Below, one piece after another: positions 26,515-35,247 of a stretch of DNA of 55,878 bases. Every line of letters begins with the position of its first letter. Position 1 is the stretch's first letter. The notes below the pieces were generated by a model. The model was given only the letters and a program-made list of their open reading frames with translations, did not search any database and was not told the origin of the DNA. Location: NCBI RefSeq assembly GCF_002726155.1, contig NZ_PBSH01000021.1, positions 1 to 55,878 on the forward strand. Direction: 5' to 3'. The translations under genes were made by a program, and so were the position numbers. This stretch comes from Alcanivorax sp. (GTDB taxonomy: Bacteria > Pseudomonadota > Gammaproteobacteria > Pseudomonadales > Alcanivoracaceae).

Positions 26515-27738
26515 ATGGCGACTAAAGCAGCACAACAAAAATCAGCTACTTTTACCTATGAAGGCCTGGACCGCCAGGGAAAAAAGGTTAAAGGGGAAAC
26601 CTCTGGGAAAGGCGCCGCTCTGGTTCGTGCAGAACTGCGCAAGCAAGGCATTAATGCAAAAAAAGTAGCCAAAAAGCGGGAAATAAATCTGGGCGGAAAG
26701 AAAAAAATAAAGCCCATGGATATCGCTATTTTTACCCGCCAAATGGCCACAATGATGAAAGCGGGCGTACCGCTAGTGCAAGCGTTCGAGATTGTTGCAG
26801 ATGGCTTGGACAACCCATCGATGAAGGACGTGGTCCTAAAAATCAAGGCGGACGTGGAAGGCGGTAATAACTTTGCCGGGGCACTACAAAAGCATCCACT
26901 ACTTTTTGATGATCTATATTGCAGCCTGGTGGACGCCGGCGAGCAATCAGGCGCACTAGAAACCATGCTGGATCGAGTCGCACTGTACAAAGAAAAAAGT
27001 GAAGCCCTGAAGCAAAAAATCAAAAAAGCAATGAAATACCCCATCGCCGTCATTTGTGTTGCGATTATTGTCACCGCTATTCTTTTGATTAAAGTAGTAC
27101 CAACATTTAAAGAACTTTTTGATGGCTTTGGTGCTGAATTGCCAGCATTTACTCAGTTCGTTATTGGCTTATCTGAAGCGCTTCAAGCCAACTTTTTTGT
27201 AATCATGGTATCACTAATCGTATTCGGCATTGCCGTCAGTGAAACACGCAAGCGGTCTGAGGCTTTCAGGAATTGGATTGACCGTACTTTGTTGAAGCTA
27301 CCTATTATTGGAGACATTACCTTCAAAAGCACTATCGCTCGCTATGCCCGAACTCTGTCTACTACCTTTGCCGCCGGGGTTCCATTGATTGACGCTCTGG
27401 ATGCCTGCGCCGGCGCTACCGGCAACGTGGTGTATAGAAAGGCTGTACTGCAGGTAAAAGAAGACGTTTCCACCGGCCAACAACTTCAGTTTGCCATGCG
27501 CAGCACTGGTGTTTTTCCGTCAATGGCGCTGCAAATGACCGCCATTGGCGAAGAATCCGGCGCACTCGATGCCATGCTGGAAAAAGTCGCCATCTACTAC
27601 GAAGATGAAGTAGATAATGCTGTCGACGGCCTGACCAGTATGATGGAGCCTCTAATTATGGCCGTGCTAGGTGTTCTCATCGGCGGCCTGATTATCGCCA
27701 TGTACCTTCCCATCTTCCAGCTGGGGGCAGTGGTATAA
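26515..27738 (+). CDS. pilC: Type IV pilus inner-membrane platform protein PilC
   Basis: PilC is the GspF-type membrane platform that couples PilB to pilin assembly. The 407-residue protein has two repeated cytoplasmic GspF domains, each with the IFTRQMATMMKAGVPLVQAF type of motif (about 73-92 and 275-295). Three membrane helices are near 177-197, 218-240 and 378-400. GEQSGALE and GEESGALD are the hallmark duplicates. Its codon use is somewhat richer in A/T than its neighbours in places. It sits between pilB and pilD. Confidence 0.96.
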   Translation: MATKAAQQKSATFTYEGLDRQGKKVKGETSGKGAALVRAELRKQGINAKKVAKKREINLGGKKKIKPMDIAIFTRQMATMMKAGVPLVQAFEIVADGLDNPSMKDVVLKIKADVEGGNNFAGALQKHPLLFDDLYCSLVDAGEQSGALETMLDRVALYKEKSEALKQKIKKAMKYPIAVICVAIIVTAILLIKVVPTFKELFDGFGAELPAFTQFVIGLSEALQANFFVIMVSLIVFGIAVSETRKRSEAFRNWIDRTLLKLPIIGDITFKSTIARYARTLSTTFAAGVPLIDALDACAGATGNVVYRKAVLQVKEDVSTGQQLQFAMRSTGVFPSMALQMTAIGEESGALDAMLEKVAIYYEDEVDNAVDGLTSMMEPLIMAVLGVLIGGLIIAMYLPIFQLGAVV

Positions 27739-27739
27739 C

Positions 27740-28612
27740 GTGTCCGAAACACTCAACCTCCTCTCTTCCAGCCCGACCCTCGTGGTCGGGCTTTGTGCTG
27801 TTATGGGGCTGCTGGTAGGCAGTTTTTTGAACGTGGCCATTCACCGCTTGCCATTGATGATGGAGCGGAGCTGGAAGCAGGAAGCCCGTGAAATTCTGGA
27901 CCTACCAGCTGAAAAAGATGATGGCATTTTCAACCTGGTGACACCGCGCTCGCGCTGCCCGAAATGCAGCCATGCGATCAGCTGGTATGAAAACATTCCC
28001 GTGTTTAGCTGGCTGGCCCTGCGCGGCAAGTGCAAGGGCTGCAAAACGCCAATCAGCAAGCGCTACCCCATTATCGAACTTGTCAGCGGTGTGCTCGCCG
28101 GGCTCTGTGCCTGGCATTTCGGGTATGGTCCCTGGCTGATGTTTACGCTTTTTGCCACCTGGGTGCTGTTGGCCGCCGCCATGATTGACGCTGACACTAC
28201 CCTGCTGCCGGACAGCCTGAACTACTGGTTGCTGTGGGCAGGCTTGTTGGCGGCCGTTATGGGCGTATCGCCGGTTTCATTGAGCGATGCGGTGATCGGC
28301 GCCATGGCCGGGTATCTTTCGCTGTGGAGTGTTTACTGGCTGTTCAAGCTGATCACCGGAAAAGAAGGCATGGGCTACGGCGATTTCAAGCTGCTGGCCG
28401 CGCTGGGGGCCTGGGTCGGCTGGCAATATCTGCCAGTGATTATTCTTTTATCATCGGTGGTCGGGCTGGTCTTCGCGATCGCCATGATGATGTTCAGCGG
28501 CGAAAAACGCACGCAAATCCCTTTCGGCCCCTATCTGGCCACGGCCGGGTGGATTGCCCTGCTCTGGGGCGATACTATCGTCAGCTCGTATCTGGGTATG
28601 TTTAAACTTTGA
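27740..28612 (+). CDS. pilD: Prepilin peptidase / N-methyltransferase PilD
   Basis: PilD cleaves the PilA leader and methylates the new N-terminal Phe; it also processes type II secretion pseudopilins. The 290-residue membrane protein has the zinc cysteines Cys73, Cys76, Cys98 and Cys101 in the cytoplasmic loop. The two aspartates of this aspartyl protease family lie in MIDADTTLLPD and GMGYGDFK. About seven membrane segments follow the first loop. Translation starts at a GTG one base after the pilC stop codon, so expression depends on coupling. Confidence 0.96.
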   Translation: MSETLNLLSSSPTLVVGLCAVMGLLVGSFLNVAIHRLPLMMERSWKQEAREILDLPAEKDDGIFNLVTPRSRCPKCSHAISWYENIPVFSWLALRGKCKGCKTPISKRYPIIELVSGVLAGLCAWHFGYGPWLMFTLFATWVLLAAAMIDADTTLLPDSLNYWLLWAGLLAAVMGVSPVSLSDAVIGAMAGYLSLWSVYWLFKLITGKEGMGYGDFKLLAALGAWVGWQYLPVIILLSSVVGLVFAIAMMMFSGEKRTQIPFGPYLATAGWIALLWGDTIVSSYLGMFKL

Positions 28613-28659
28613 TTACGCAAACACGCCCCACGCTAAACGCAGGCGCGCCAACAGGCACC

Positions 28660-28687
28660 GCGTGATGCGTGTCGCGTGATGCATGCA
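28660..28687 (+). repeat. Heptad array, copy C
   Basis: There are four 7-bp units (GCGTGAT, GCGTGTC, repeated GCGTGAT, then GCATGCA). The array lies 13 bases before the coaE start codon, within the pilD-coaE gap. Confidence 0.7.
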
Positions 28688-28700
28688 AGCGGAATTCATC

Positions 28701-29294
28701 ATGTTTGTTGTTGGCCTCACCGGTGGCATTGGTAGCGGCAAGACCGCTGCCACGGATTATCTTGCTCAACAGGGCATCACCATCGTGGATGCGGATCTTG
28801 CATCACGCGTGGTGGTTGAGCCCGGGCAACCCGCCTTACTCACCATCGCCGAGCATTTTGGCCAGCATGTCATCGCCGACGACGGTGCACTGGATCGGCG
28901 GGCACTCCGCGAGATCGTGTTTGCTGACCCGGACGCACTAAAAACTCTCGAAGGGATTACCCACCCTGCCATAGGTGCCGAACTTCGCCGGCAGATCGAG
29001 GCGAGCCAATCCCCCTATACCGTTCTGGTCTCCCCTTTGCTGCTGGAAACATCGCAAAAAAACTTGGTAGATCGCATTCTGGTCATTGATGCCTCTGCAG
29101 AATTGCAGGTAGAGCGCACCATGGCACGAGATCAGGTGCCAGAAGCACAGGTTGCGGCGATCATGAAAGCGCAGCTGGCACGTAGCAAGCGACTGGATCA
29201 AGCGGATGATGTAGTGGAAAATCACGGTTCTTTGGATGCGCTTCACGAACAACTGCAGGTGCTGCATGAGCACTACCTGGCATTGGCAAAATGA
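28701..29294 (+). CDS. coaE: Dephospho-CoA kinase
   Basis: CoaE adds the 3'-phosphate in the last step of coenzyme A synthesis. The 197-residue protein begins MFVVGLTGGIGSGKT with the P-loop at residues 8-14, then VDADLASRVVV, and has the late motif SKRLDQADDVVENHGS. I chose the ATG at 28701, which places the P-loop at the usual distance; the ATG at 28683 lies within the heptad array. Its place after pilD and before yacG matches Pseudomonas and other relatives. A repeat unit begins at its stop codon. Confidence 0.95.
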   Translation: MFVVGLTGGIGSGKTAATDYLAQQGITIVDADLASRVVVEPGQPALLTIAEHFGQHVIADDGALDRRALREIVFADPDALKTLEGITHPAIGAELRRQIEASQSPYTVLVSPLLLETSQKNLVDRILVIDASAELQVERTMARDQVPEAQVAAIMKAQLARSKRLDQADDVVENHGSLDALHEQLQVLHEHYLALAK

Positions 29295-29349
29295 ATGTCG
29301 GGTTACGCCGCTCCGCGGCTCTCTGTGCCCCAGGGTGAACACGACCTAC
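29293..29349 (+). repeat. 57-bp dispersed repeat, copy 1
   Basis: This unit, from GAATGTCGGGTTACGCC to CACGACCTAC, matches copy 2 at 29712-29768 at all but about seven positions. The copies flank yacG. Copy 1 starts within the coaE stop codon. Its first 14 bases also form an inverted repeat with 29384-29397 (GGCGTAATCCGACA) with one mismatch. Confidence 0.85.
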
Positions 29350-29453
29350 AGCTATCTACTTTTGTAGGTCAGATTAGCCTAAAGGCGTAATCCGACATCA
29401 GAACATTTTCACCCCACAATCCCCCGTTAATGGATGGATACGCGTACCCAATC

Positions 29454-29654
29454 ATGACTGACAAAAGCCCGGCCAAGAAAGCCACCCAAACTTACCCCTG
29501 CCCACAGTGCAAAAGCCTCACTCGCTGGGACAACAATCCCTGGCGGCCGTTTTGTAGTGAACGCTGCAAGTTGATTGATCTCGGGGACTGGGCGACAGAG
29601 CGCCACGCAATTCCGGGGGATGACGATGCGCCCGGAGACTTTGAAGAGTTTTAG
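29454..29654 (+). CDS. yacG: DNA gyrase inhibitor / zinc-binding protein YacG
   Basis: The 66-residue protein has the two zinc knuckle pairs, CPQC and CSERC, and the family motif [16 protein letters not shown] followed by an acidic tail. YacG binds gyrase GyrB and blocks DNA binding in E. coli. I chose the second ATG (29454), which gives the usual length; the ATG at 29430 is possible. No good ribosome binding site is visible for either. It follows coaE as in many proteobacteria, but here repeats flank it on both sides. Confidence 0.92.
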   Translation: MTDKSPAKKATQTYPCPQCKSLTRWDNNPWRPFCSERCKLIDLGDWATERHAIPGDDDAPGDFEEF

Positions 29655-29711
29655 TAAGCGTTCAACGCAACGGATGAAGTAAAACTCTGCGTTGTTGTCA
29701 TTCGGATTGCA

Positions 29712-29768
29712 GAATGTCGGGTTACGCCTCTTCGCCGCTCTCTGTGCCCTAGGCTGAACACGACCTAC
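29712..29768 (+). repeat. 57-bp dispersed repeat, copy 2
   Basis: Near-identical partner of the unit at 29293-29349, in the same orientation, 419 bp downstream. It lies between yacG and the convergent mutT-thiE fusion gene. Confidence 0.85.
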
Positions 29769-29799
29769 GCGACAAGAGGCCTGTTTCAGAGAACGCTAA

Positions 29800-30741
29800 T
29801 CACGGCCAGAAGGCGCGGATACCCGCCACGCCCACCGCGCCGTGATCACGGGCATTAGCCAAATCCTCCGGCGCGACGCAGCCCAGTGCATAACAGGCAA
29901 GCGGCGCTCCCTTCATTAGCAACTCCGCTTGCGGCCAGCCCAATGCAGGCTTACCCGGGTGCGTGGGGGTAGGCAGGACAGGTGAAATCAGTGCCATATC
30001 CAGGCCCAGATTGCCCGCCTTATCCCGGGCCGCCTGATCATGCACCGCCGCACTGATGACCCCGTCGAATGCGGGACGCTCATCCAGCTGGGCCAGCGAT
30101 CTGCCCGGAAAATGCAGGGCAAAAACGCCCAGCGCTTTTGCTGTCGCCACACTCTGCGTATCTTCAGCCCGCAACCAGACTTTTACGCCGCGTTGCTGAC
30201 ATTGCGCCACAACCGCTGCCACCTCGGCATGACCACTCCACTGCCGCAAATACAGCCCTTGCCGCTCCCCGTTCAACCGATCAATTCCGGTCAACAACTC
30301 GTGAAGAGTGAGATCTTCCGGCGCGATCACTAACTGCTCAGGCAGCTGCATGGCATTCACCACCGGCTGATTGGCCGCCGGGAAACGCAGGTCCGCCAAC
30401 TCATCCGGGAAAAACCACTGCACCCGCTGCCCTTCCCGCCCTTCCGGCTCTCCCTGCCAGACGCGAACATCACGAAAATGCAGGGTCACGTGGAGATCAT
30501 CGTACTGGTGGGCAATCGTCATAAAAGGGGCGGACTCCGCCCCTGCCATACCAAGCTCTTCTTCCAGCTCGCGAGCCAATGCTTCGCTCAACGCTTCACC
30601 CTGCTCCACCTTGCCACCGGGGAATTCCCAGCGCCCACCCTGATGCTTATTGTCGGGGCGCTTGCTAAGACAAATACGGCCATCTTCGCCTCGGATGATG
30701 GCGGCGACGACGGTAATGGCGGGGGTAGATTCGGTAGTCAT
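29800..30741 (-). CDS. Nudix hydrolase fused to a thiamine-phosphate-synthase-like domain
   Basis: The 313-residue protein has an N-terminal MutT domain (about 1-130) with the complete Nudix box GGKVEQGEALSEALARELEE ELGM. Such MutT proteins remove 8-oxo-dGTP from the nucleotide pool. The C-terminal part (about 135-313) resembles ThiE, ending in YALGCVAPEDLANARDHGAVGVAGI. This fusion is known from Pseudomonas and relatives, where the ThiE-like half is of unknown activity; it lacks an obvious full set of pyrophosphate-binding residues. It lies downstream of argJ on the same strand with a repeat-rich gap of about 200 bases. Confidence 0.9.
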   Translation of the reverse strand: MTTESTPAITVVAAIIRGEDGRICLSKRPDNKHQGGRWEFPGGKVEQGEALSEALARELEEELGMAGAESAPFMTIAHQYDDLHVTLHFRDVRVWQGEPEGREGQRVQWFFPDELADLRFPAANQPVVNAMQLPEQLVIAPEDLTLHELLTGIDRLNGERQGLYLRQWSGHAEVAAVVAQCQQRGVKVWLRAEDTQSVATAKALGVFALHFPGRSLAQLDERPAFDGVISAAVHDQAARDKAGNLGLDMALISPVLPTPTHPGKPALGWPQAELLMKGAPLACYALGCVAPEDLANARDHGAVGVAGIRAFWP

Positions 30742-30842
30742 GGGCGCCTTGTTCTTGTCAGATTCCTGACCTGAGAGATAAGCCAGCCAGAGTAACGAGA
30801 AATGATTTTTGAAAACCTGAAAAGCAAATCGGTTTTGCCTTT

Positions 30843-30867
30843 CGTAACTCGTAACTCGTAACTCGTG
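30843..30867 (-). repeat. Heptad array, copy D (near-perfect tandem)
   Basis: The 7-bp unit ACTCGTA occurs two and a half to three times in tandem, with a last ACTCGTG. It fits the period and pattern of the other arrays and follows a GGTTTTGCCTTTCG leader similar to that of copies B and F. Confidence 0.75.
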
Positions 30868-30880
30868 TCAATCGCTTGCA

Positions 30881-30906
30881 GGCAAGCCCCCACAGCAGAG
30901 CTTGCC
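30881..30906. repeat. REP-like hairpin downstream of argJ
   Basis: GGCAAGC (30881-30887) pairs with GCTTGCC (30900-30906) around CCCCACAGCAGA. Just upstream, GCTTGC/GCAAGC forms an overlapping alternative stem (30874-30887). It resembles Pseudomonas-type REP cores. Confidence 0.5.
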
Positions 30907-30908
30907 CG

Positions 30909-30943
30909 GCGTGTTGCGTGCAGCCTGATGCATGAAGCGGCTT
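30909..30943 (-). repeat. Heptad array, copy E
   Basis: Five 7-bp units (for example GCGTGTT then GCGTGCA) end two bases from the argJ stop codon. The pattern is GCNTGNN except in the last unit. Confidence 0.7.
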
Positions 30944-30944
30944 T

Positions 30945-32147
30945 TTAGGTCCGATACTCCGCATTGATTTTCACGTAGTCATAACTGAAGTCGCAGGTCC
31001 ACACGGTGCACTGGGCATCCCCGGATGCCAGATCCGCGCGAATGGTAATTTCGGGTTTGGCCATCACAGCCGCGCCTTGTGCTTCCTCGTAGCTATCCGC
31101 TACACCGCCCTGTTCTACCAACGGCAAATCACCCAGCCAAACACTGACTTTATCCACATCCAGCGCCGCAATCGGCGCCCGGCCAATGGCAGCCAAAATA
31201 CGGCCCCAATTCGGGTCCGAGGCAAACAGCGCCGTTTTCACCAGGGGGGAATGGGCAATGGTTTCAGCCACCGCTCGTGCGTCGCTTTCGCTGGCGGCTC
31301 CGGTTACGGTAATTTCCACAAACTTGGTGGCCCCTTCACCATCGCGTACCAGTGCCTGGGCCAGTTCAGTGAAGACCTCCTCCAGCGCCCGATACAACAG
31401 CTGGCTATGATCATCCAGCGCGGTAATCTCATCCATTTCGGCCTGAGCCGTGCTGATCAACATGCAGGCATCATTGGTGGAGGTATCCCCGTCCACCGTC
31501 ACCCGGTTGAAGGATTTATCCGCCAGGGCTCTCACCCACTCATCCAGCAGAGACTTGGCAATCGGGGCGTCGGTGGCGATAAAACCAAGCATGGTAGCCA
31601 TGTTCGGTTTGATCATGCCGGAGCCTTTAGACATCCCTGTAATCGTCACTGGTACACCATCCATTTCTACCCGCCGACTGGTGAGCTTGGGGTAGGTATC
31701 GGTGGTCATGATGCCTTCCGACGCCCGCCCCCAGTGATGGGTATCCAGTGCATCCAACGCCTTGGGCAAACCGGAGGCAAAGGCATCCAGCGGAAATTGT
31801 TCCCCGATAACACCAGTAGAATACGGCAAGATTTCATCCGCATCGCAGCCTGCCGCTTTCGCCAGCAGCTCACAGCTGGCGAGGCAGTTTTCCAGGCCTT
31901 TTTTGCCGGTGCCGGCATTGGCGTAGCCGGTGTTGATCATCAGGTAGCGTGGCGTAGTGGCAGCCAAACGGGACTTGGCTACCTGTACTGGCGCAGCACA
32001 GAAACGGTTAAGGGTGAACACACCGCTGACACGGCTACCCTGGGCCAGCTCCAGCACTACCAAATCCTTGCGATTGGCTTTCTTGATCCCGGCTTCCACG
32101 GCGGCAAGCCGCACGCCGGGAACTGGCAACCACTCTGACTGTGTCAT
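30945..32147 (-). CDS. argJ: Bifunctional ornithine acetyltransferase / N-acetylglutamate synthase
   Basis: ArgJ moves the acetyl group from N-acetylornithine to glutamate and so recycles it in arginine synthesis. The 400-residue precursor has the self-cleavage site MIKPNMATMLGF with Thr185 as the nucleophile that splits it into two chains. Other family motifs are TGVIGEQFPL and GDTSTNDA. AGGA lies seven bases before the ATG at 32147; a GTG directly before it is a less likely start. It lies between secA and the MutT fusion, the same order as in Pseudomonas. Confidence 0.96.
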   Translation of the reverse strand: MTQSEWLPVPGVRLAAVEAGIKKANRKDLVVLELAQGSRVSGVFTLNRFCAAPVQVAKSRLAATTPRYLMINTGYANAGTGKKGLENCLASCELLAKAAGCDADEILPYSTGVIGEQFPLDAFASGLPKALDALDTHHWGRASEGIMTTDTYPKLTSRRVEMDGVPVTITGMSKGSGMIKPNMATMLGFIATDAPIAKSLLDEWVRALADKSFNRVTVDGDTSTNDACMLISTAQAEMDEITALDDHSQLLYRALEEVFTELAQALVRDGEGATKFVEITVTGAASESDARAVAETIAHSPLVKTALFASDPNWGRILAAIGRAPIAALDVDKVSVWLGDLPLVEQGGVADSYEEAQGAAVMAKPEITIRADLASGDAQCTVWTCDFSYDYVKINAEYRT

Positions 32148-32233
32148 CACGTTTTCCTGCTATCCATGTATTGAAAGCTTGCTATGAAACAAGCGGCCTG
32201 CCAAGCGTGGCGCAGAGCTGCTCCCGGGTTGTT

Positions 32234-32268
32234 TGTCGGATTACGCCTTACAGGCTAATTCGACCTAC
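32234..32268 (+). repeat. Short relative of the 57-bp repeat
   Basis: TGTCGGATTACGCC opens the unit and CGACCTAC closes it, as in the 57-bp repeats, but with a shorter centre. GGATTACGCC and a partial GGCTAATTCG give it hairpin potential. Confidence 0.6.
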
Positions 32269-32295
32269 AAATTAAAGCGACAAGCCCAAACAAAG

Positions 32296-32321
32296 AAAGC
32301 ACCGGCTTTGCCGGTGCTTTT
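32296..32321 (-). terminator. Intrinsic terminator downstream of secA
   Basis: AAAGCACCGGC pairs with GCCGGTGCTTT around a TTT loop, with A- and T-runs outside. It lies about 40 bases past the secA stop and before the argJ leader on the minus strand. Confidence 0.9.
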
Positions 32322-32334
32322 GGTTTTCCTTGCC

Positions 32335-32362
32335 GTTTGAAGCTCGTCGCTAGCAGCTGCTT
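32335..32362 (+). repeat. Heptad array, copy F
   Basis: There are four 7-bp units (GTTTGAA, GCTCGTC, then two more) preceded by TTTTCCTTGCC and ending GCTGCTT. Its last base touches the secA stop codon. It has the same length and flank as copies A and B. Confidence 0.7.
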
Positions 32363-35076
32363 TATTCAATCTTACCGTGACACTGCTTGTACTTCTTGCC
32401 GGAACCACAAGGGCAAGGCTCATTACGCCCAACTTTACGGCCATCCCGGACCACCGTCTTGGGCTGCTCGCCCTGCTGACGGGGCTGGGCGTCGCCGTCA
32501 GTGCCCGGCTCGGCCACGGCCTGCATCTTCATTTTTTCCGCCTGCACGCGCGCTTCTTCCTCGCGCTGCTGCTCAAGGCGTTCCACCTCGTCGTCGCGAC
32601 GCACCTGGAAGCTGTGCAGCACACGAATCAGTTCGTGCTGGATCTGGTTAAGCAGGCCCTGGAATAACTCGAACGCTTCTTTCTTGTATTCCTGCTTGGG
32701 GTTTTTCTGGGCGTAGCCACGCAGATGAATACCCTGGCGCAGGTGGTCCATGCTCGCCAAATGTTCTTTCCAGTGGCGGTCCAGAATTTGCAGCATCAGG
32801 TGCTTCTCGATCTTGCGCAAATCTTCGGTACCGATCTCGCCTTCTTTACGCTGGTAATCCTCGTCCATGCGCTCGACCAGCTTTTCGGTCAGGCCCTCGA
32901 TGTGCAGCTGATTGTCTTCGTTGAGCCACTGGCCAATCGGTGCATGGCACTGGAATTCCGCATCCAGGGTTTTCTCAAGACCCGGGATATCCCACTGATC
33001 TTCCACAGAGCCCGGCGCCATATAATCGTGAACCACTTCTGTCACCACGTCGCGACGAATCCCTTTCACGGAATTCACCAGATCCTCGGCTTCCAGAATC
33101 TGGTCACGCTGACCGTAGATGACCTGGCGCTGGTCGTTGGCCACGTCATCGTATTCCAGCAAGTTCTTGCGGATATCAAAGTTGCGCCCTTCCACCTTGC
33201 GCTGGGCATTCTCAATGGCACGGGTTACCCAGCGATGCTCGATGGCCTCACCATTTTCCAGGCCCAGAGAGCGCATCAGGTTACGGATCTTGTCTGATGC
33301 GAAGATGCGCATCAGATCATCTTCCATGGACAGGAAGAAACGGGTGTAACCCGGATCCCCCTGACGACCGGCACGACCGCGCAGCTGATTATCGATACGG
33401 CGGGACTCATGGCGCTCGGTACCGATAATGTGCAAACCGCCGGCTTCCATGACGGTATCGTGGTTCGCCTGCCACTCGGCACGGATTTTCTCCGCTTCTG
33501 CCTCGGACGGGGTGTCCATGTGCTTGATCTGCTCTTCGGGATTACCGCCGAGCACGATATCCGTCCCCCGACCCGCCATGTTGGTGGCAATGGTAACCGC
33601 TCTCGGCCGCCCGGCCTGGGCAATAATTTGGGCTTCGCGCTGGTGGAACTTGGCGTTCAGTACCTCGTGAGCGATCTTGTCCTGCTTCAAACGCTTGGAC
33701 AGATACTCGGATGCTTCAATGGTTGCCGTACCCACCAGCACCGGCGCGCCCTTGGCCACCGCCTCGGTCACTTCCTTGACGATAGCGTCGAATTTTTCCT
33801 GCAGGCTCAGGTACACCAGATCATTGGCGTCAATCCGCACCATGGGTTTATTAGTGGGGACCACAACCACATCCATGCCGTAAATCTGGCGGAATTCCAA
33901 TGCCTCGGTGTCCGCAGTACCGGTCATGCCGGACAGCTTGTTATACAGACGGAAATAATTCTGGAAGGTGGTAGAAGCCAGCGTCTGGTTTTCCTGCTGG
34001 ATATTTAGCCCTTCCTTCGCCTCGATGGCCTGGTGAATACCTTCGGACCAGCGACGCCCCGGCATGGTACGACCAGTGTGTTCATCTACGATCACAATCT
34101 GGTCGTTCTGTACGATGTAGTCCCGGTCGATATGGAACAGGGCATGGGCTTTCAGCGCCGCATGCACATGGTGGAGCAGCGCCAGATTATGGGCTGCGTA
34201 CAGGCTTTCACCCTGCTCCAGCAACTGGTTGCTGACCAGTAGCGCTTCAATCTTCTGATGACCCGCCTCGGTCAGTTCAACCTGGCGCTGCTTTTCGTCA
34301 ACAAAATAATCACCCTCACTCTCTTCCGTCTCTTTTTCCAGCTGCGGCATCAACTGGTTCACCGCCTGGTACAGCTCGGAAGAGTCCGCCGCCGGGCCGG
34401 AAATAATCAGTGGCGTTCTCGCTTCATCGATAAGGATGGAATCCACCTCATCGACGATGGCGTAGTTCAATCCGCGCTGAACCCGGTCTTCCAGGCGGAA
34501 CGCCATGTTGTCACGCAGATAATCGAAACCGTATTCGTTGTTGGTTCCGTAGGTAATATCCGAGGCATACGCGGCACGTTTCTGCTCGGTGGGCTGTTGA
34601 GACAGAATAATGCCCACAGACAAGCCCAGGAATTCATACAGCGGGCGCATCCAGTTGGCATCACGCTCAGCAAGGTAGTCATTCACGGTGACCACATGCA
34701 CGCCTTCACCGGAAAGCGCATTGAGATACGCCGGCAGCGTTGCCGTCAGGGTTTTACCTTCACCGGTACGCATCTCGGAGATGCGACCTTCATGCAGGGA
34801 GATCCCACCCATCATCTGCACGTCGAAATGGCGCATCCCCATCACCCGGGTAGAGGCTTCGCGGACTACCGCAAAGGCTTCGGGCAACAATTCATCCAGG
34901 GTTTTGCCATCTTTAAAGGCCTGCCGGAAAGCGATCGTCTTGTGCTGCAGGTCGCCATCGGTAAGCTGCCCCATCGCTTCTGCGTGGCTATTAATGGCGT
35001 CGACCAGCTTTGCCATTCGCTTGATTTCACGATCATTCTTGGTGCCGATGATTTTTTTTACGATGGTACCCAGCAT
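32362..35076 (-). CDS. secA: Preprotein translocase ATPase SecA
   Basis: SecA is the motor that drives unfolded preproteins through SecYEG. The 904-residue protein has Walker A TGEGKT at 104-109, Walker B DEVD at 209-212, the preprotein cross-linking and helical scaffold domains, and a C-terminal zinc motif (Cys888, Cys890, Cys899 and His900 in [14 protein letters not shown]) that binds SecB. Length matches the E. coli protein (901). The gene has its own terminator at 32296-32321 and is separated from the M23 peptidase gene upstream by another terminator. Confidence 0.98.
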   Translation of the reverse strand: MLGTIVKKIIGTKNDREIKRMAKLVDAINSHAEAMGQLTDGDLQHKTIAFRQAFKDGKTLDELLPEAFAVVREASTRVMGMRHFDVQMMGGISLHEGRISEMRTGEGKTLTATLPAYLNALSGEGVHVVTVNDYLAERDANWMRPLYEFLGLSVGIILSQQPTEQKRAAYASDITYGTNNEYGFDYLRDNMAFRLEDRVQRGLNYAIVDEVDSILIDEARTPLIISGPAADSSELYQAVNQLMPQLEKETEESEGDYFVDEKQRQVELTEAGHQKIEALLVSNQLLEQGESLYAAHNLALLHHVHAALKAHALFHIDRDYIVQNDQIVIVDEHTGRTMPGRRWSEGIHQAIEAKEGLNIQQENQTLASTTFQNYFRLYNKLSGMTGTADTEALEFRQIYGMDVVVVPTNKPMVRIDANDLVYLSLQEKFDAIVKEVTEAVAKGAPVLVGTATIEASEYLSKRLKQDKIAHEVLNAKFHQREAQIIAQAGRPRAVTIATNMAGRGTDIVLGGNPEEQIKHMDTPSEAEAEKIRAEWQANHDTVMEAGGLHIIGTERHESRRIDNQLRGRAGRQGDPGYTRFFLSMEDDLMRIFASDKIRNLMRSLGLENGEAIEHRWVTRAIENAQRKVEGRNFDIRKNLLEYDDVANDQRQVIYGQRDQILEAEDLVNSVKGIRRDVVTEVVHDYMAPGSVEDQWDIPGLEKTLDAEFQCHAPIGQWLNEDNQLHIEGLTEKLVERMDEDYQRKEGEIGTEDLRKIEKHLMLQILDRHWKEHLASMDHLRQGIHLRGYAQKNPKQEYKKEAFELFQGLLNQIQHELIRVLHSFQVRRDDEVERLEQQREEEARVQAEKMKMQAVAEPGTDGDAQPRQQGEQPKTVVRDGRKVGRNEPCPCGSGKKYKQCHGKIE

Positions 35077-35210
35077 AAAACTTCCGGTTCAGTAAAAGTC
35101 AGGACAAACAGCCCGATGGCGGCAAGGTTATTCCCCGCAAGGTGAGCCATTCTAAACACAATAGGATTGAGAGATAAGGTGGTATTCGCCGTAATCAAGG
35201 CCCGACAACG

Positions 35211-35235
35211 AAAAACGGCCCCATCGGGCCGTTTT
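35211..35235 (-). terminator. Intrinsic terminator after the M23 peptidase gene
   Basis: CGGCCC and GGGCCG form the stem around CATC, with five A before and four T after. It lies 13 bases past the stop of the M23 peptidase gene and upstream of secA. Confidence 0.88.
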
Positions 35236-35247
35236 GCATTTTCAGTT

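Noticed and set aside
26515..27738. Horizontal transfer of pilC because of its lower GC content
   Set aside because: pilC lies in a conserved pilABCD order with tight spacing and normal family sequence; the compositional shift is mild and judged only by eye.
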